From: an uncultured Bacteroidales bacterium
Lineage (GTDB): Bacteria > Bacteroidota > Bacteroidia > Bacteroidales > P3
Length of the DNA stretch: 20,784 nt
Assembly (NCBI GenBank): GCA_900319595.1
Contig: ONOZ01000054.1
Span: forward strand, 1 to 20,784
Direction: 5' to 3'
Translations under genes and position numbers: made by a program
Part shown: one piece after another, positions 7,282-13,884 of the stretch
Layout of the letters: the number at the start of each line of letters is the position of its first letter
Numbering within the stretch: position 1 is the first letter of the stretch
The notes under the pieces: generated by a model
Databases searched by the model: none
Told to the model about the DNA's origin: nothing
The model's input: only the letters and a program-made list of their open reading frames with translations

Positions 7282-8406
7282 TCAGTTTAGTGAATTGTCC
7301 CAATCTTTATAAATGACATCGTAACCCTGAGCCCTAATCATCTGTTCCATTGCCTTAGGGTTACGATCGTCGTTGATATGGAACTGCTCTAATTCTACAT
7401 CGGGGTGAGCATATCCGCCCGGGTCTGTACGAGAGCCTGCACTAACAGAGGTAACTCCCAATGTAATGAAATGGTCTCTCATATTGCGAGTTTCTCTTGT
7501 ACTCATACTAATCTCAACGTCATTATCAAAAATACGGAACGCCCACAATGCCTGTGCAAATTGCTTTTCGCTCATAAGAAAGTTGGGTTGATAGCCCCCA
7601 GCGGCGGGACGCATACGAGGAAATGATAGACTATATTTTGTTTTCCAATAATTTTTAGTCATAAATCTCAAATGCATAGCCAAATATACCATTTCCGTTC
7701 GCCACTCTTCCAAACCAATCAACGCTCCCATACCAATACGATGCATTCCTGCCTGTGCTATTCTTTCAGGTGTAGAAAGACGATGATAATAATTTGATTT
7801 CATTCCTTTGGGGTGGTAGATTTTGTAACGTTGTTCGTTATAAGTTTCTTGATATATATATACACTATTGCAACCTGCCTGAGCCATACGCTTATACTCC
7901 TCAACTTTCATCGGATATACCTCCAAATTTACCGCAGCAAAGTGTTCTTTACACAGTTTTATAGCATGCTCAATATAATCTGCTCCCGTAATTTTAGGAT
8001 ATTCGCCCGTAAGTAACAAAACATTATCATAGCCCATCTGCTTTATAATTCTAACTTCTTCCAATATCTCTTCATCATTCAAAGTCTTGCGAGCAATATC
8101 GTTGTTATGATTAAAGCCACAATATATGCAATGATTGCTACATTCATTGGATAAATACATCGGTATATACAACAAGATAACTTTACCAAAGCGTTTTTGC
8201 GTCAATTTCCTTGACATCATAGCCATTTGTTCCAAGTAATTTGCTCCCGCAGGCGAAATTAAGGCTTTGAAATCCTCTATGTTAAGAGTTTCTTTACTTA
8301 AAGCACGTCTAACATCGGCGTCAGTTTTAGCATAAATAGACTTAGTAACATCGTCCCATTGCAAATCCTTTATAGTATCATAGAATTCCATAGTTTCTCT
8401 TTTCAT
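7282..8406 (-). CDS. thiH: 2-iminoacetate synthase (tyrosine lyase) ThiH
   Basis: Radical SAM enzyme that splits L-tyrosine into 2-iminoacetate and p-cresol; the iminoacetate feeds thiazole formation for thiamine. The 374-residue length matches E. coli ThiH (377). The [4Fe-4S] cluster motif C-x3-C-x2-C is at C89, C93, C96 (CSNHCIYCGF). The C-terminal family regions YSLSFPRMRPAAGGY, STRETRNMRDHF and SAGSRTDPGGY are all present. HydG shares the fold but carries an extra C-terminal cluster domain of about 90 residues, which is absent here. Thiazole partners (thiG, thiS, thiF) are not adjacent, so thiH is monocistronic here. An internal ATG at codon 6 is an alternative start. Confidence 0.93.
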   Translation of the reverse strand: MKRETMEFYDTIKDLQWDDVTKSIYAKTDADVRRALSKETLNIEDFKALISPAGANYLEQMAMMSRKLTQKRFGKVILLYIPMYLSNECSNHCIYCGFNHNNDIARKTLNDEEILEEVRIIKQMGYDNVLLLTGEYPKITGADYIEHAIKLCKEHFAAVNLEVYPMKVEEYKRMAQAGCNSVYIYQETYNEQRYKIYHPKGMKSNYYHRLSTPERIAQAGMHRIGMGALIGLEEWRTEMVYLAMHLRFMTKNYWKTKYSLSFPRMRPAAGGYQPNFLMSEKQFAQALWAFRIFDNDVEISMSTRETRNMRDHFITLGVTSVSAGSRTDPGGYAHPDVELEQFHINDDRNPKAMEQMIRAQGYDVIYKDWDNSLN

Positions 8407-8423
8407 ATTATGTAACAGGATTG

Positions 8424-8431
8424 CAAAGTTA
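8424..8431 (-). promoter_or_regulatory. -7 element (TAACTTTG, minus strand) of thiH
   Basis: Minus-strand TAACTTTG followed by CA ends 18 nt before the thiH ATG. No good -33 box at the expected distance. No THI-box (TPP riboswitch) fits in the short leader. Confidence 0.5.
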
Positions 8432-8463
8432 AGACTTTTTTATCATTTTTTAGTTAATAATCT

Positions 8464-8494
8464 TTTGTATTTTCAAAAAAGTTTTGTAACTTTG
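8464..8494 (+). promoter_or_regulatory. Promoter in front of RNA element copy 1 (TTTG-N19-TAACTTTG)
   Basis: TTTG at 8464-8467, 19 nt, TAACTTTG at 8487-8494, followed by CA. A full-consensus plus-strand promoter that points into a region with no plus-strand protein gene. The same promoter arrangement precedes copy 2 (30 of 37 positions alike from 8464), so promoter and element travel together. Confidence 0.75.
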
Positions 8495-8500
8495 CAAAAA

Positions 8501-8632
8501 GAAGAAATCGCTTGAAAAATAATGATTTAGAAGAAAGTGGAATAATCAGCGTGATTAGTGAATTTTTTACGGAGAAAAATAAATTTTTCAGCGTGATTAC
8601 CAAACTAATAAGTGTATAGTAAAAAATCAGAC
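8501..8632 (+). ncRNA. Putative structured small RNA, copy 1 of a two-copy dispersed repeat
   Basis: From 8522 to 8631 this matches 19974-20083 without gaps (about 93 of 110 positions by hand count); the similarity also covers the promoter. Three helices can be drawn. P1: CGCTTGAAAAAT (8509-8520) with ATTTTTCAGCG (8583-8593), one bulged T. P2: TAATCA-GCG-TGATTA (8543-8557). P3: ATTTTTT (8562-8568) with GAAAAAT (8574-8580), loop ACGGA. P1 encloses P2 and P3. The 12-mer TCAGCGTGATTA occurs twice (8546-8557 and 8588-8599). No plus-strand reading frame of use exists: the first ATG is followed by ATT and then TAG. No terminator is evident after it, and 8633-8719 shows nothing else I can interpret. 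The next gene is on the opposite strand, so this copy is not a leader. Repeat and fold are seen; RNA status is inferred. Confidence 0.55.
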
Positions 8633-8719
8633 TAAAAAACACTAAAAAAATACTGAATTTCTATTCACATCTTATGCGTTTGTAATAGATAATTATTTTA
8701 TATAAATTTTTGGTTTTCT

Positions 8720-9871
8720 TTATCCAAGCGTTTCAATTATCGTTTGGCAAATAAACTCAGAGGTATTGCCATTACCAAATAGTGTCTCTCGCTGCTTACA
8801 AAACTCTTCGGTATTCTTTTTTGGCATATTGAGGAATTGAGTAAATGCATCTGTAATTTTATTTATATCTGCATCAGCAGTAATTGCCATTTTGTGTTCT
8901 ACAATCTCCACCCATTCTGTTTGCGGACGCAATATAATACAAGGTTTTTGCAGGAAATATGCTTCCTTTTGTACTCCTCCACTATCGGTTATTATCATTT
9001 GCGAATTATTTTCCAAACATATCATTTCCAAATAAGAAGCGGGGGGAATAATTTGTATGTTTGGATTTTCGTTTATCTGTTTTAATAGATTTGCAGATAA
9101 CATTTGTGGCATCATCTTCTTTGTCCGCGGATGCAAAGGTAAGATAATTTTTTTGTATTTAGCAATCTCTACTATGGAAGTGAATATATTGGATAATCTT
9201 TGCTTATCGTCTGTATTTGAGTTGCGGTGAATGGTGCATAATATATAGTTGTCATTGGTTTTATTATAAGGTGTAGATTGTTGATAAGTTTGTTTTGAAA
9301 AATACAATGTATTGTCCAACATAATATCTCCGCAAAGATACACATTAGGGTTGTTGAAATCTGGGCGATTAGTAATGGTCTCTGCAAATCCCTCGTGCAT
9401 TAAATTATCATAACCTGCCTTGGTTGGACAGAAAAGAAGAGTGGAAACATTATCGGCTGTAATCCTATTGATTTCTTCGGGCATACGTTTATCAAAAGAA
9501 CGCAATCCCGCCTCTATATGCACAACAGGAATATGTATTTTGCTCGCCGCTATTGCACCTGCAAGAGTTGAATTAGTATCTCCATAAATTACCAAAGCCT
9601 CAGGTTGTTCTTTTTGCAAGATATCCTCTATTCCCTCTATCATTTTAGCCGTTTGTTTGCCGTGTGATAGACTCCCAACGCCTAAATTGTATTTTTCTTT
9701 TGGTATCTGCAATTCAGAGAAAAACACTTGGCTCATATTTTCATCATAGTGCTGTCCTGTATGTACGATAATCTCTTCTATTTTGTCTGAAAACTTATTT
9801 TGTATTTTTCGCGACAATGCAGAGGCTTTTATTATTTGAGGTCTTGCTCCTATAACGGTAACTATTTTCAT
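8720..9871 (-). CDS. wecB: UDP-N-acetylglucosamine 2-epimerase (non-hydrolysing)
   Basis: Cytoplasmic enzyme interconverting UDP-GlcNAc and UDP-ManNAc, or a related UDP-2-acetamido sugar, for surface polysaccharide. 383 residues, normal length. The N-terminal GARPQ carries R10. The YGDTNST motif gives D98, HIEAGLRSFD gives E120, MPEEINR gives E132/E133 and the CTIHR motif gives H215, covering the catalytic positions known for E. coli WecB. The TDSGGVQKEA motif near the C-terminus is also intact. Its ATG overlaps the stop of the upstream glycosyltransferase by 4 nt (ATGA), which suggests translational coupling. Paralogues such as FnlC act on UDP-FucNAc precursors, so the exact sugar is open. 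It is the last gene of the mreCD operon. Confidence 0.9.
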   Translation of the reverse strand: MKIVTVIGARPQIIKASALSRKIQNKFSDKIEEIIVHTGQHYDENMSQVFFSELQIPKEKYNLGVGSLSHGKQTAKMIEGIEDILQKEQPEALVIYGDTNSTLAGAIAASKIHIPVVHIEAGLRSFDKRMPEEINRITADNVSTLLFCPTKAGYDNLMHEGFAETITNRPDFNNPNVYLCGDIMLDNTLYFSKQTYQQSTPYNKTNDNYILCTIHRNSNTDDKQRLSNIFTSIVEIAKYKKIILPLHPRTKKMMPQMLSANLLKQINENPNIQIIPPASYLEMICLENNSQMIITDSGGVQKEAYFLQKPCIILRPQTEWVEIVEHKMAITADADINKITDAFTQFLNMPKKNTEEFCKQRETLFGNGNTSEFICQTIIETLG

Positions 9872-11091
9872 AAACTTATCAATTCTTTGTAAAACTCCTC
9901 GGCAATAATATCCCTATTAAAGTTGTCTTTTGCATATTTCAGTCCATTATCGCCCATTTGTCTTGCAAGGTTTTTGTCATTATACAAAATTAAAATATTT
10001 TTTGCCAAATCGTTATAATCCTCAGGTATAAAACTTAATCCACACTTGCCTTCATCAATAAATAATGTCTTTGCCTCTCCTTCAACTCCCAATAAAATAG
10101 GTTTTTTCAACGCTAAGTTCTCAAAGATTTTGGAAGGAATTGCTCCTTTAAACAAATCTAATCGTTTCAAAGGAATTATTGCAGCGTCAGTTTGAGTTAT
10201 GATGGCTTGCATCTGACTTTTGACTACAGCGTCATAGAAAAAGACATTGTCAAGTTGCATTTGTGCTCTCATTTGTAGTAAGTTAGATTTTTCAGGACCA
10301 TTGCCTAACAAAACAAATTTAATATCTTTTATGTCTTTAAGAATTTGTGCTGCTTTCAAAATAACTTCTAATCCTTGAGCATGCCCTATAATTCCACCAT
10401 AAAACAATATAAAATCATTATCTTCAAAGCCTTTATCTTTACGAAAAGTACTTGTTGAAACTTTATTTATATCATAAAAATTTATATCTACGCCATTTTT
10501 CAACCAATATACTTTTTTATTTGGAAATCTGTCTTTTATATTGGTGCAAATACCTTGTGTTTGCCCGCTTATAAGTACAGATTTTTTATAGCAAAATTCT
10601 TCTAACTTTGTTGCCAAATTTAAAAGTAACTTATTATGAATAATATCTAATTTCTCTGCACTTTCTGGCCACAAATCTGAAACATTAAAAATCAATTTCG
10701 CTTTCTTTACTTTGCTTAAAATATATGCTGTTATCCCTAAAAATAAAGGAGGTGATTCTACCATAAGCACATCCTTTTTCTCTACTTTCAGAAGACCAAA
10801 CCATAAAGAAGAAATTACAAATGAAAAATAATTTAATAATCTTTGCACAATTCCTTTATCCTGCGAGACATATATCCATGTGCGTTTAACACTTATGTCT
10901 CCTATACTCTCCTGCACATATCTTTTGCCCTTGTATTCTTTGTGTATTTCCATTTGTGGATAGTTTGGCATAGCAGTTAATACTTCCACATCAATACCTT
11001 TGGCTTGTAATCTTTGTGCCAATTCAAACAATCGGTTTTGAGGAGCTCCTACTTCGGGAGGAAAATATTGTGTAAGAATCAAAAGTTTCAT
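9868..11091 (-). CDS. Family 4 glycosyltransferase (WbuB-like)
   Basis: A 407-residue GT-B-fold transferase of the type found in O-antigen and capsule clusters. The N-terminal half opens LILTQYFPPEVGAPQNR (4-20), a Gly-rich acceptor-side loop, and has IFNVSDLWPESAEKL mid-domain. The C-terminal half has the donor-binding start FYGGIIGHAQGL and the GT4 E-x7-E-like region around PSKIFENLALKKPIL. These features resemble WbuB, an amino-sugar (FucNAc) transferase, and the coupled 2-epimerase agrees with an amino-sugar donor. The acceptor and sugar are inference. No transmembrane helix is sure; a hydrophobic stretch (FSFVISSLWFGLL) may attach it to the membrane. It starts 7 nt after the mreD stop and overlaps the epimerase by 4 nt. 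Confidence 0.85.
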   Translation of the reverse strand: MKLLILTQYFPPEVGAPQNRLFELAQRLQAKGIDVEVLTAMPNYPQMEIHKEYKGKRYVQESIGDISVKRTWIYVSQDKGIVQRLLNYFSFVISSLWFGLLKVEKKDVLMVESPPLFLGITAYILSKVKKAKLIFNVSDLWPESAEKLDIIHNKLLLNLATKLEEFCYKKSVLISGQTQGICTNIKDRFPNKKVYWLKNGVDINFYDINKVSTSTFRKDKGFEDNDFILFYGGIIGHAQGLEVILKAAQILKDIKDIKFVLLGNGPEKSNLLQMRAQMQLDNVFFYDAVVKSQMQAIITQTDAAIIPLKRLDLFKGAIPSKIFENLALKKPILLGVEGEAKTLFIDEGKCGLSFIPEDYNDLAKNILILYNDKNLARQMGDNGLKYAKDNFNRDIIAEEFYKELISL

Positions 11092-11098
11092 TGTTTGG

Positions 11099-11611
11099 TT
11101 ACTCTCGTTTTTTGAAAAATATCATATCCAAAAGCAATATTAGTATCAATGTAACTATACTACTTATAAATGTTCTTGCAAGTATTTGCAATATTTCAGA
11201 TAGAGCAAATATTTCTATAACAAAATACAAAAAGTGATGAATTAGAATTATACTTGCCACAAATAGAGTAAAATCTTTAAAACCTAAACAAGATAATGAT
11301 GGACGTTTATATATTGTGTTGTCCATCGGCGAAGAGAATGCGTTCAAAAGTGCAGGACGTATAAAACCAATAAAAGTGCAAACACAAGCATTAGTACCAA
11401 CGTCCATAGAAAAAACATCTATACACACACCAAGCAAAAATGCCGAAAGCATCACTAACCATTTTGGAGTAGAAATAGGCAACATTATAATAAACCAAAT
11501 ATATAGCATGGGATTAACGAACCCCAAAAAATTTATGTTATCAAGTAAAAATACCTGACAAAAAACTAAAACGACAAACTGAATTATACTTACTATTATA
11601 TCTTTGATCAT
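11099..11611 (-). CDS. mreD: Rod shape-determining protein MreD
   Basis: A 170-residue, strongly hydrophobic protein with about five membrane segments, placed directly after mreC, which is the usual position of mreD. MreD sequences diverge widely; the recognisable parts are the acidic/asparagine start of the second half of the membrane domain (GVCIDVFSMDVGTNA), typical of the family, and the basic C-terminal tail. It is part of the elongasome that links peptidoglycan synthesis to cytoskeletal MreB. It follows mreC by 12 nt. The usual partners mrdA (PBP2) and rodA do not follow; two polysaccharide genes do. Confidence 0.85.
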   Translation of the reverse strand: MIKDIIVSIIQFVVLVFCQVFLLDNINFLGFVNPMLYIWFIIMLPISTPKWLVMLSAFLLGVCIDVFSMDVGTNACVCTFIGFIRPALLNAFSSPMDNTIYKRPSLSCLGFKDFTLFVASIILIHHFLYFVIEIFALSEILQILARTFISSIVTLILILLLDMIFFKKRE

Positions 11612-11623
11612 TTGTTATCCTCC

Positions 11624-12451
11624 TTATTCGGGTATATTTTCCAATAATTCGTCTTGCTCTATTTTAAAGAAATTTTTGATAACATACACATCTTCCAATT
11701 TATTGTAATCTGTTGAGAAGTTTATATCTACGTTGTAAAAGCCCGTTCCTGCATCTTTTGTAAAATTGCGTACAGTCCCAACAACAACTCCCTCCGGAAA
11801 ATCAACCGAAAAGCCACTTGTTACAATCGTATCACCTTTTTTTATTGCAATACTTGATGGCATATCTATAATTTGTCCAATAGAATAATTTAGTCCATTC
11901 CATACTAATGTGCCTGTTGTTTTGGTGCGATTGTTTCTTACATTTAATTTAGAATCTTGATGCAATACGCTCATTACAAGCGAAAAATTATTTGTCGTTT
12001 TCACAACCACTCCTACTACTCCATTAGGTGCGATTACTCCCATATCTTTTTCTATGCCGTTCTCGAAACCTTTATCCAACATAAAGAAATTATTGCGTTT
12101 GGTTACGCTCTTTGAAATAACTTTAGCATCAATAAAAGAAAATCTTTGTTTATATATAGTGTCTGTCTGCTGATGTGAGGAATTTATAATACGTACAAAT
12201 GATGACGAAATCTGACTTTTGAGTTTTTTGTTTTCTTGTACCAACGCCTCATTCTTGCTTTTCAAATAAAAATATGAGGTAATGTTACTTGTTGTACTAT
12301 ATAAACTACCTGAAATATTGTTTGCCAAAGATATTAAAGAGGACGACTGCCTGCTATCGTTCAATGTTATAAAATATACACTCAACCCTTCAAGCAAAAG
12401 AAAAAGAAAAACATAATAGTACTGCCTCAAAAATCTTAATAAGTTTGCCAT
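11624..12451 (-). CDS. mreC: Rod shape-determining protein MreC
   Basis: A 275-residue bitopic inner-membrane protein. It has a short cytoplasmic N-terminus, one membrane helix (about 12-30), a coiled coil at about 60-85 (KNEALVQENKKLKSQ) and then the periplasmic beta-domain. Family motifs in the latter are NNFFMLDKGFENGIEKDMGV, APNGVVGVV, GDTIVTSGFS and FPEGVVVGTV. MreC scaffolds the elongasome and activates PBP2/RodA. It is the first gene of the operon, with a -7 element 35 nt upstream. MreB, normally just ahead of mreC, is not here: the upstream gene is a divergent lipoprotein. Confidence 0.95.
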   Translation of the reverse strand: MANLLRFLRQYYYVFLFLLLEGLSVYFITLNDSRQSSSLISLANNISGSLYSTTSNITSYFYLKSKNEALVQENKKLKSQISSSFVRIINSSHQQTDTIYKQRFSFIDAKVISKSVTKRNNFFMLDKGFENGIEKDMGVIAPNGVVGVVVKTTNNFSLVMSVLHQDSKLNVRNNRTKTTGTLVWNGLNYSIGQIIDMPSSIAIKKGDTIVTSGFSVDFPEGVVVGTVRNFTKDAGTGFYNVDINFSTDYNKLEDVYVIKNFFKIEQDELLENIPE

Positions 12452-12485
12452 ATTTCATCATTATCAATAATAACTTATTGGAATG

Positions 12486-12493
12486 CAAAGTTA
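12486..12493 (-). promoter_or_regulatory. -7 element (TAACTTTG, minus strand) of the mreC operon
   Basis: Minus-strand TAACTTTG followed by CA, 34 nt before the mreC ATG. No matching TTTG at the -33 distance. It shares the intergenic region with the divergent lipoprotein promoter. Confidence 0.5.
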
Positions 12494-12511
12494 CAAAAAA
12501 ACTATAAATAA

Positions 12512-12543
12512 TTTGGTGGTTAATATAAAATAATTTAATTTTG
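12512..12543 (+). promoter_or_regulatory. Promoter of the lipoprotein gene (TTTG-N20-TAATTTTG)
   Basis: TTTG at 12512-12515, 20 nt, TAATTTTG at 12536-12543, followed by CA; the ATG is 44 nt downstream. Confidence 0.65.
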
Positions 12544-12587
12544 CAAAATTAAAATGATGGATTTATTAATAAAAAAAAGAAAAGATT

Positions 12588-13199
12588 ATGAAAAAGATTT
12601 TGTTTGCTTTGTTAGCATTGTTCTTGTTGTCTTCAACGACAGTTGTTTTCACATCTTGTGATGATGAAGATCCTTTGGAGGATTTGGCTGGCTCTCTAGT
12701 TGGTTCAATGAAAGTAACTATAGATAACAAAACTGCCACTTTTACTGGTGTAGGTTACTTTATAGAAAACGGTACAATCTATTTTGGTTCGGGCAATATG
12801 GATGGTGCGGTTTTAGTTTCAAAACTGGACGGTACGACTCCAAAAAAATACACTTTGGGTGTAGTAAGCGAAGACATATTAACTGCTTTAGTACGTGGAG
12901 AGTTGAACATAGGACGTTTTAATAACATCTTGGCTTTCCGTACAGTTGAAGGTGAGATTTACGTTGTGGTTGCTGGTACATTTAATGTTACAAGCATAGG
13001 CAATGAAATGAAAGGTTCATTCTCTGGCAACGCAGTAACGGCCTCATACGTAGAAAAACTTTACAATGACGGTATGAATGCTGCAGAAATTCTGAAAGTT
13101 GTAACCGGCAATTCTGCAGAGGTTGTGAAAATTAACTGTACTGGATTTACTGCAAAAGAATCATCAATTTTGAAAGAAAAGTTAAGTAATTTCTTCTAA
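12588..13199 (+). CDS. Lipoprotein of unknown function
   Basis: A 203-residue protein with a lipoprotein signal peptide: MKKILFALLALFLLSS, then the lipobox FTSC with acylated Cys at residue 24, followed by acidic DDEDPLEDL. Acidic residues just after the Cys resemble export signals reported for surface lipoproteins of Bacteroidota, so it may reach the outer leaflet (inference). The mature part alternates beta-prone stretches such as MKVTIDNKTATFTG, FGSGNMDGAVLV and EIYVVVAGTFNVTS, suggesting a small beta-sandwich, and ends with a Lys-rich helix. I do not recognise the family. It has its own promoter and its own terminator, so it is monocistronic, divergent from mreC. Confidence 0.75.
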   Translation: MKKILFALLALFLLSSTTVVFTSCDDEDPLEDLAGSLVGSMKVTIDNKTATFTGVGYFIENGTIYFGSGNMDGAVLVSKLDGTTPKKYTLGVVSEDILTALVRGELNIGRFNNILAFRTVEGEIYVVVAGTFNVTSIGNEMKGSFSGNAVTASYVEKLYNDGMNAAEILKVVTGNSAEVVKINCTGFTAKESSILKEKLSNFF

Positions 13200-13221
13200 A
13201 AACTTAGGAAAGAAAGTAAAT

Positions 13222-13260
13222 AAAAAAGGCCGAAATTAAAAAAATCGGTCTTTTTCTTTG
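13222..13260 (+). terminator. Intrinsic terminator after the lipoprotein gene
   Basis: AAAAAGGCCGA (13223-13233) pairs with TCGGTCTTTTT (13245-13255) with one G-U pair, followed by T-rich CTTTG. The T-run also contains the TTTG -33 box of the next promoter. Confidence 0.8.
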
Positions 13261-13287
13261 TGGTGTTCAAAAAATTATGTAATTTTG
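13257..13287 (+). promoter_or_regulatory. Promoter of HU gene (TTTG-N19-TAATTTTG)
   Basis: TTTG at 13257-13260, 19 nt, TAATTTTG at 13280-13287, followed by CA. Full consensus. The -33 box is embedded in the tail of the preceding terminator. The 5' leader is about 65 nt. Confidence 0.75.
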
Positions 13288-13357
13288 CAAACTCAAAATA
13301 TAAAAAGTAAGATAATCATAATCAAACAAGTTAATAACAAAATAAAACGTAACGACA

Positions 13358-13642
13358 ATGACAAAAGCTGAAATAGTTGCAGAAATTGCACAAAAGACAG
13401 GAATGGAGAAAATAAACGTACAAGAAATAGTAGAGTCTTTCATGAGCATAGTAAAAGACTCCATGAAAAGGGGTAACAACGTTTATTTGAGAGGCTTTGG
13501 TAGTTTCATCATTAAACGCAGAGCCGAGAAAACAGGACGTAACATTTCTAAGAATACCACAATCTTAATACCTGCACACAACATTCCTTCGTTTAAACCT
13601 TCGAAGGCTTTCGTTGAAGATATAAAAAACAATGTTAAATAA
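13358..13642 (+). CDS. HU/IHF-family nucleoid DNA-binding protein
   Basis: A 94-residue histone-like protein. It starts MTKAEIVAEIAQKTG (dimerisation helices) and carries the conserved VYLRGFGSFIIKRRAEKTGRN (about 43-63), where the GFGSF turn leads into the beta-arm that inserts in the minor groove. The arm tip Pro is seen in LIPAHNIPSFKPSKAF. It bends and compacts DNA. HU, IHF-alpha and IHF-beta cannot be told apart reliably at this level in Bacteroidota. It is followed 27 nt later by the AURKAIP1/COX24 gene and then RNase E/G, a neighbourhood that I recall recurs in the phylum. Confidence 0.93.
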   Translation: MTKAEIVAEIAQKTGMEKINVQEIVESFMSIVKDSMKRGNNVYLRGFGSFIIKRRAEKTGRNISKNTTILIPAHNIPSFKPSKAFVEDIKNNVK

Positions 13643-13669
13643 AATAACAATTAAAACATTTAAAGAAAA

Positions 13670-13759
13670 ATGCCAAGCGGAAAGAAAAGAAAAGGCCACA
13701 AAATGGCTACTCATAAACGTAAAAAACGTTTGAGAAAAAATAGACATAAGAATAAATAA
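13670..13759 (+). CDS. AURKAIP1/COX24-domain protein (tiny basic ribosomal-type protein)
   Basis: A 29-residue, extremely basic peptide that begins MPSGKKRKGHKMATHKRKK and ends NRHKNK. It matches the bacterial AURKAIP1/COX24 domain proteins, whose mitochondrial relative is the small-subunit ribosomal protein mS38 and whose mycobacterial relative is bS22. By analogy it probably binds rRNA in the small subunit. It is easily missed because of its length: the ATG is 27 nt after the HU stop and preceded by an A-rich stretch. It sits between HU and RNase E/G and probably shares the HU transcript, with a hairpin after it. Composition (14 Lys or Arg of 29) and position make it a real gene. Confidence 0.85.
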   Translation: MPSGKKRKGHKMATHKRKKRLRKNRHKNK

Positions 13760-13788
13760 TATTCTTTTTAGTCTTGCTGAAAACCTTT

Positions 13789-13845
13789 TATTGCGAAACT
13801 GTTACATGCTTCATTGCAAAGCAGATTTCGCAATATTTCATTTTT
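13789..13845 (+). terminator. Hairpin with T-rich tail after AURKAIP1/COX24 gene
   Basis: TATTGCGAAA (13789-13798) pairs perfectly with TTTCGCAATA (13826-13835), extended by CTG/CAG with a bulged A. An inner TGCTT/AAGCA helix sits in the loop. The tail TTTCATTTTT follows. Likely a terminator or processing site ahead of the RNase E/G gene. Because it lies upstream of an endoribonuclease gene, autoregulation is also conceivable. Confidence 0.6.
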
Positions 13846-13884
13846 AGTATAAAACTAAATCAATAACAAAAAAAGAACACTCCA

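Noticed and set aside
7282..8406. HydG (hydrogenase maturase) instead of ThiH
   Set aside because: The C-terminal extension with the second cluster motif is missing and the length is that of ThiH; no hydrogenase gene is nearby.
8454..8642. Minus-strand reading frame of 62 codons over RNA copy 1
   Set aside because: The corresponding frame in copy 2 has an in-frame stop ahead of the shared part and no ATG. Most differences between copies would change amino acids, while RNA pairing is kept. The plus-strand promoter also points the other way.
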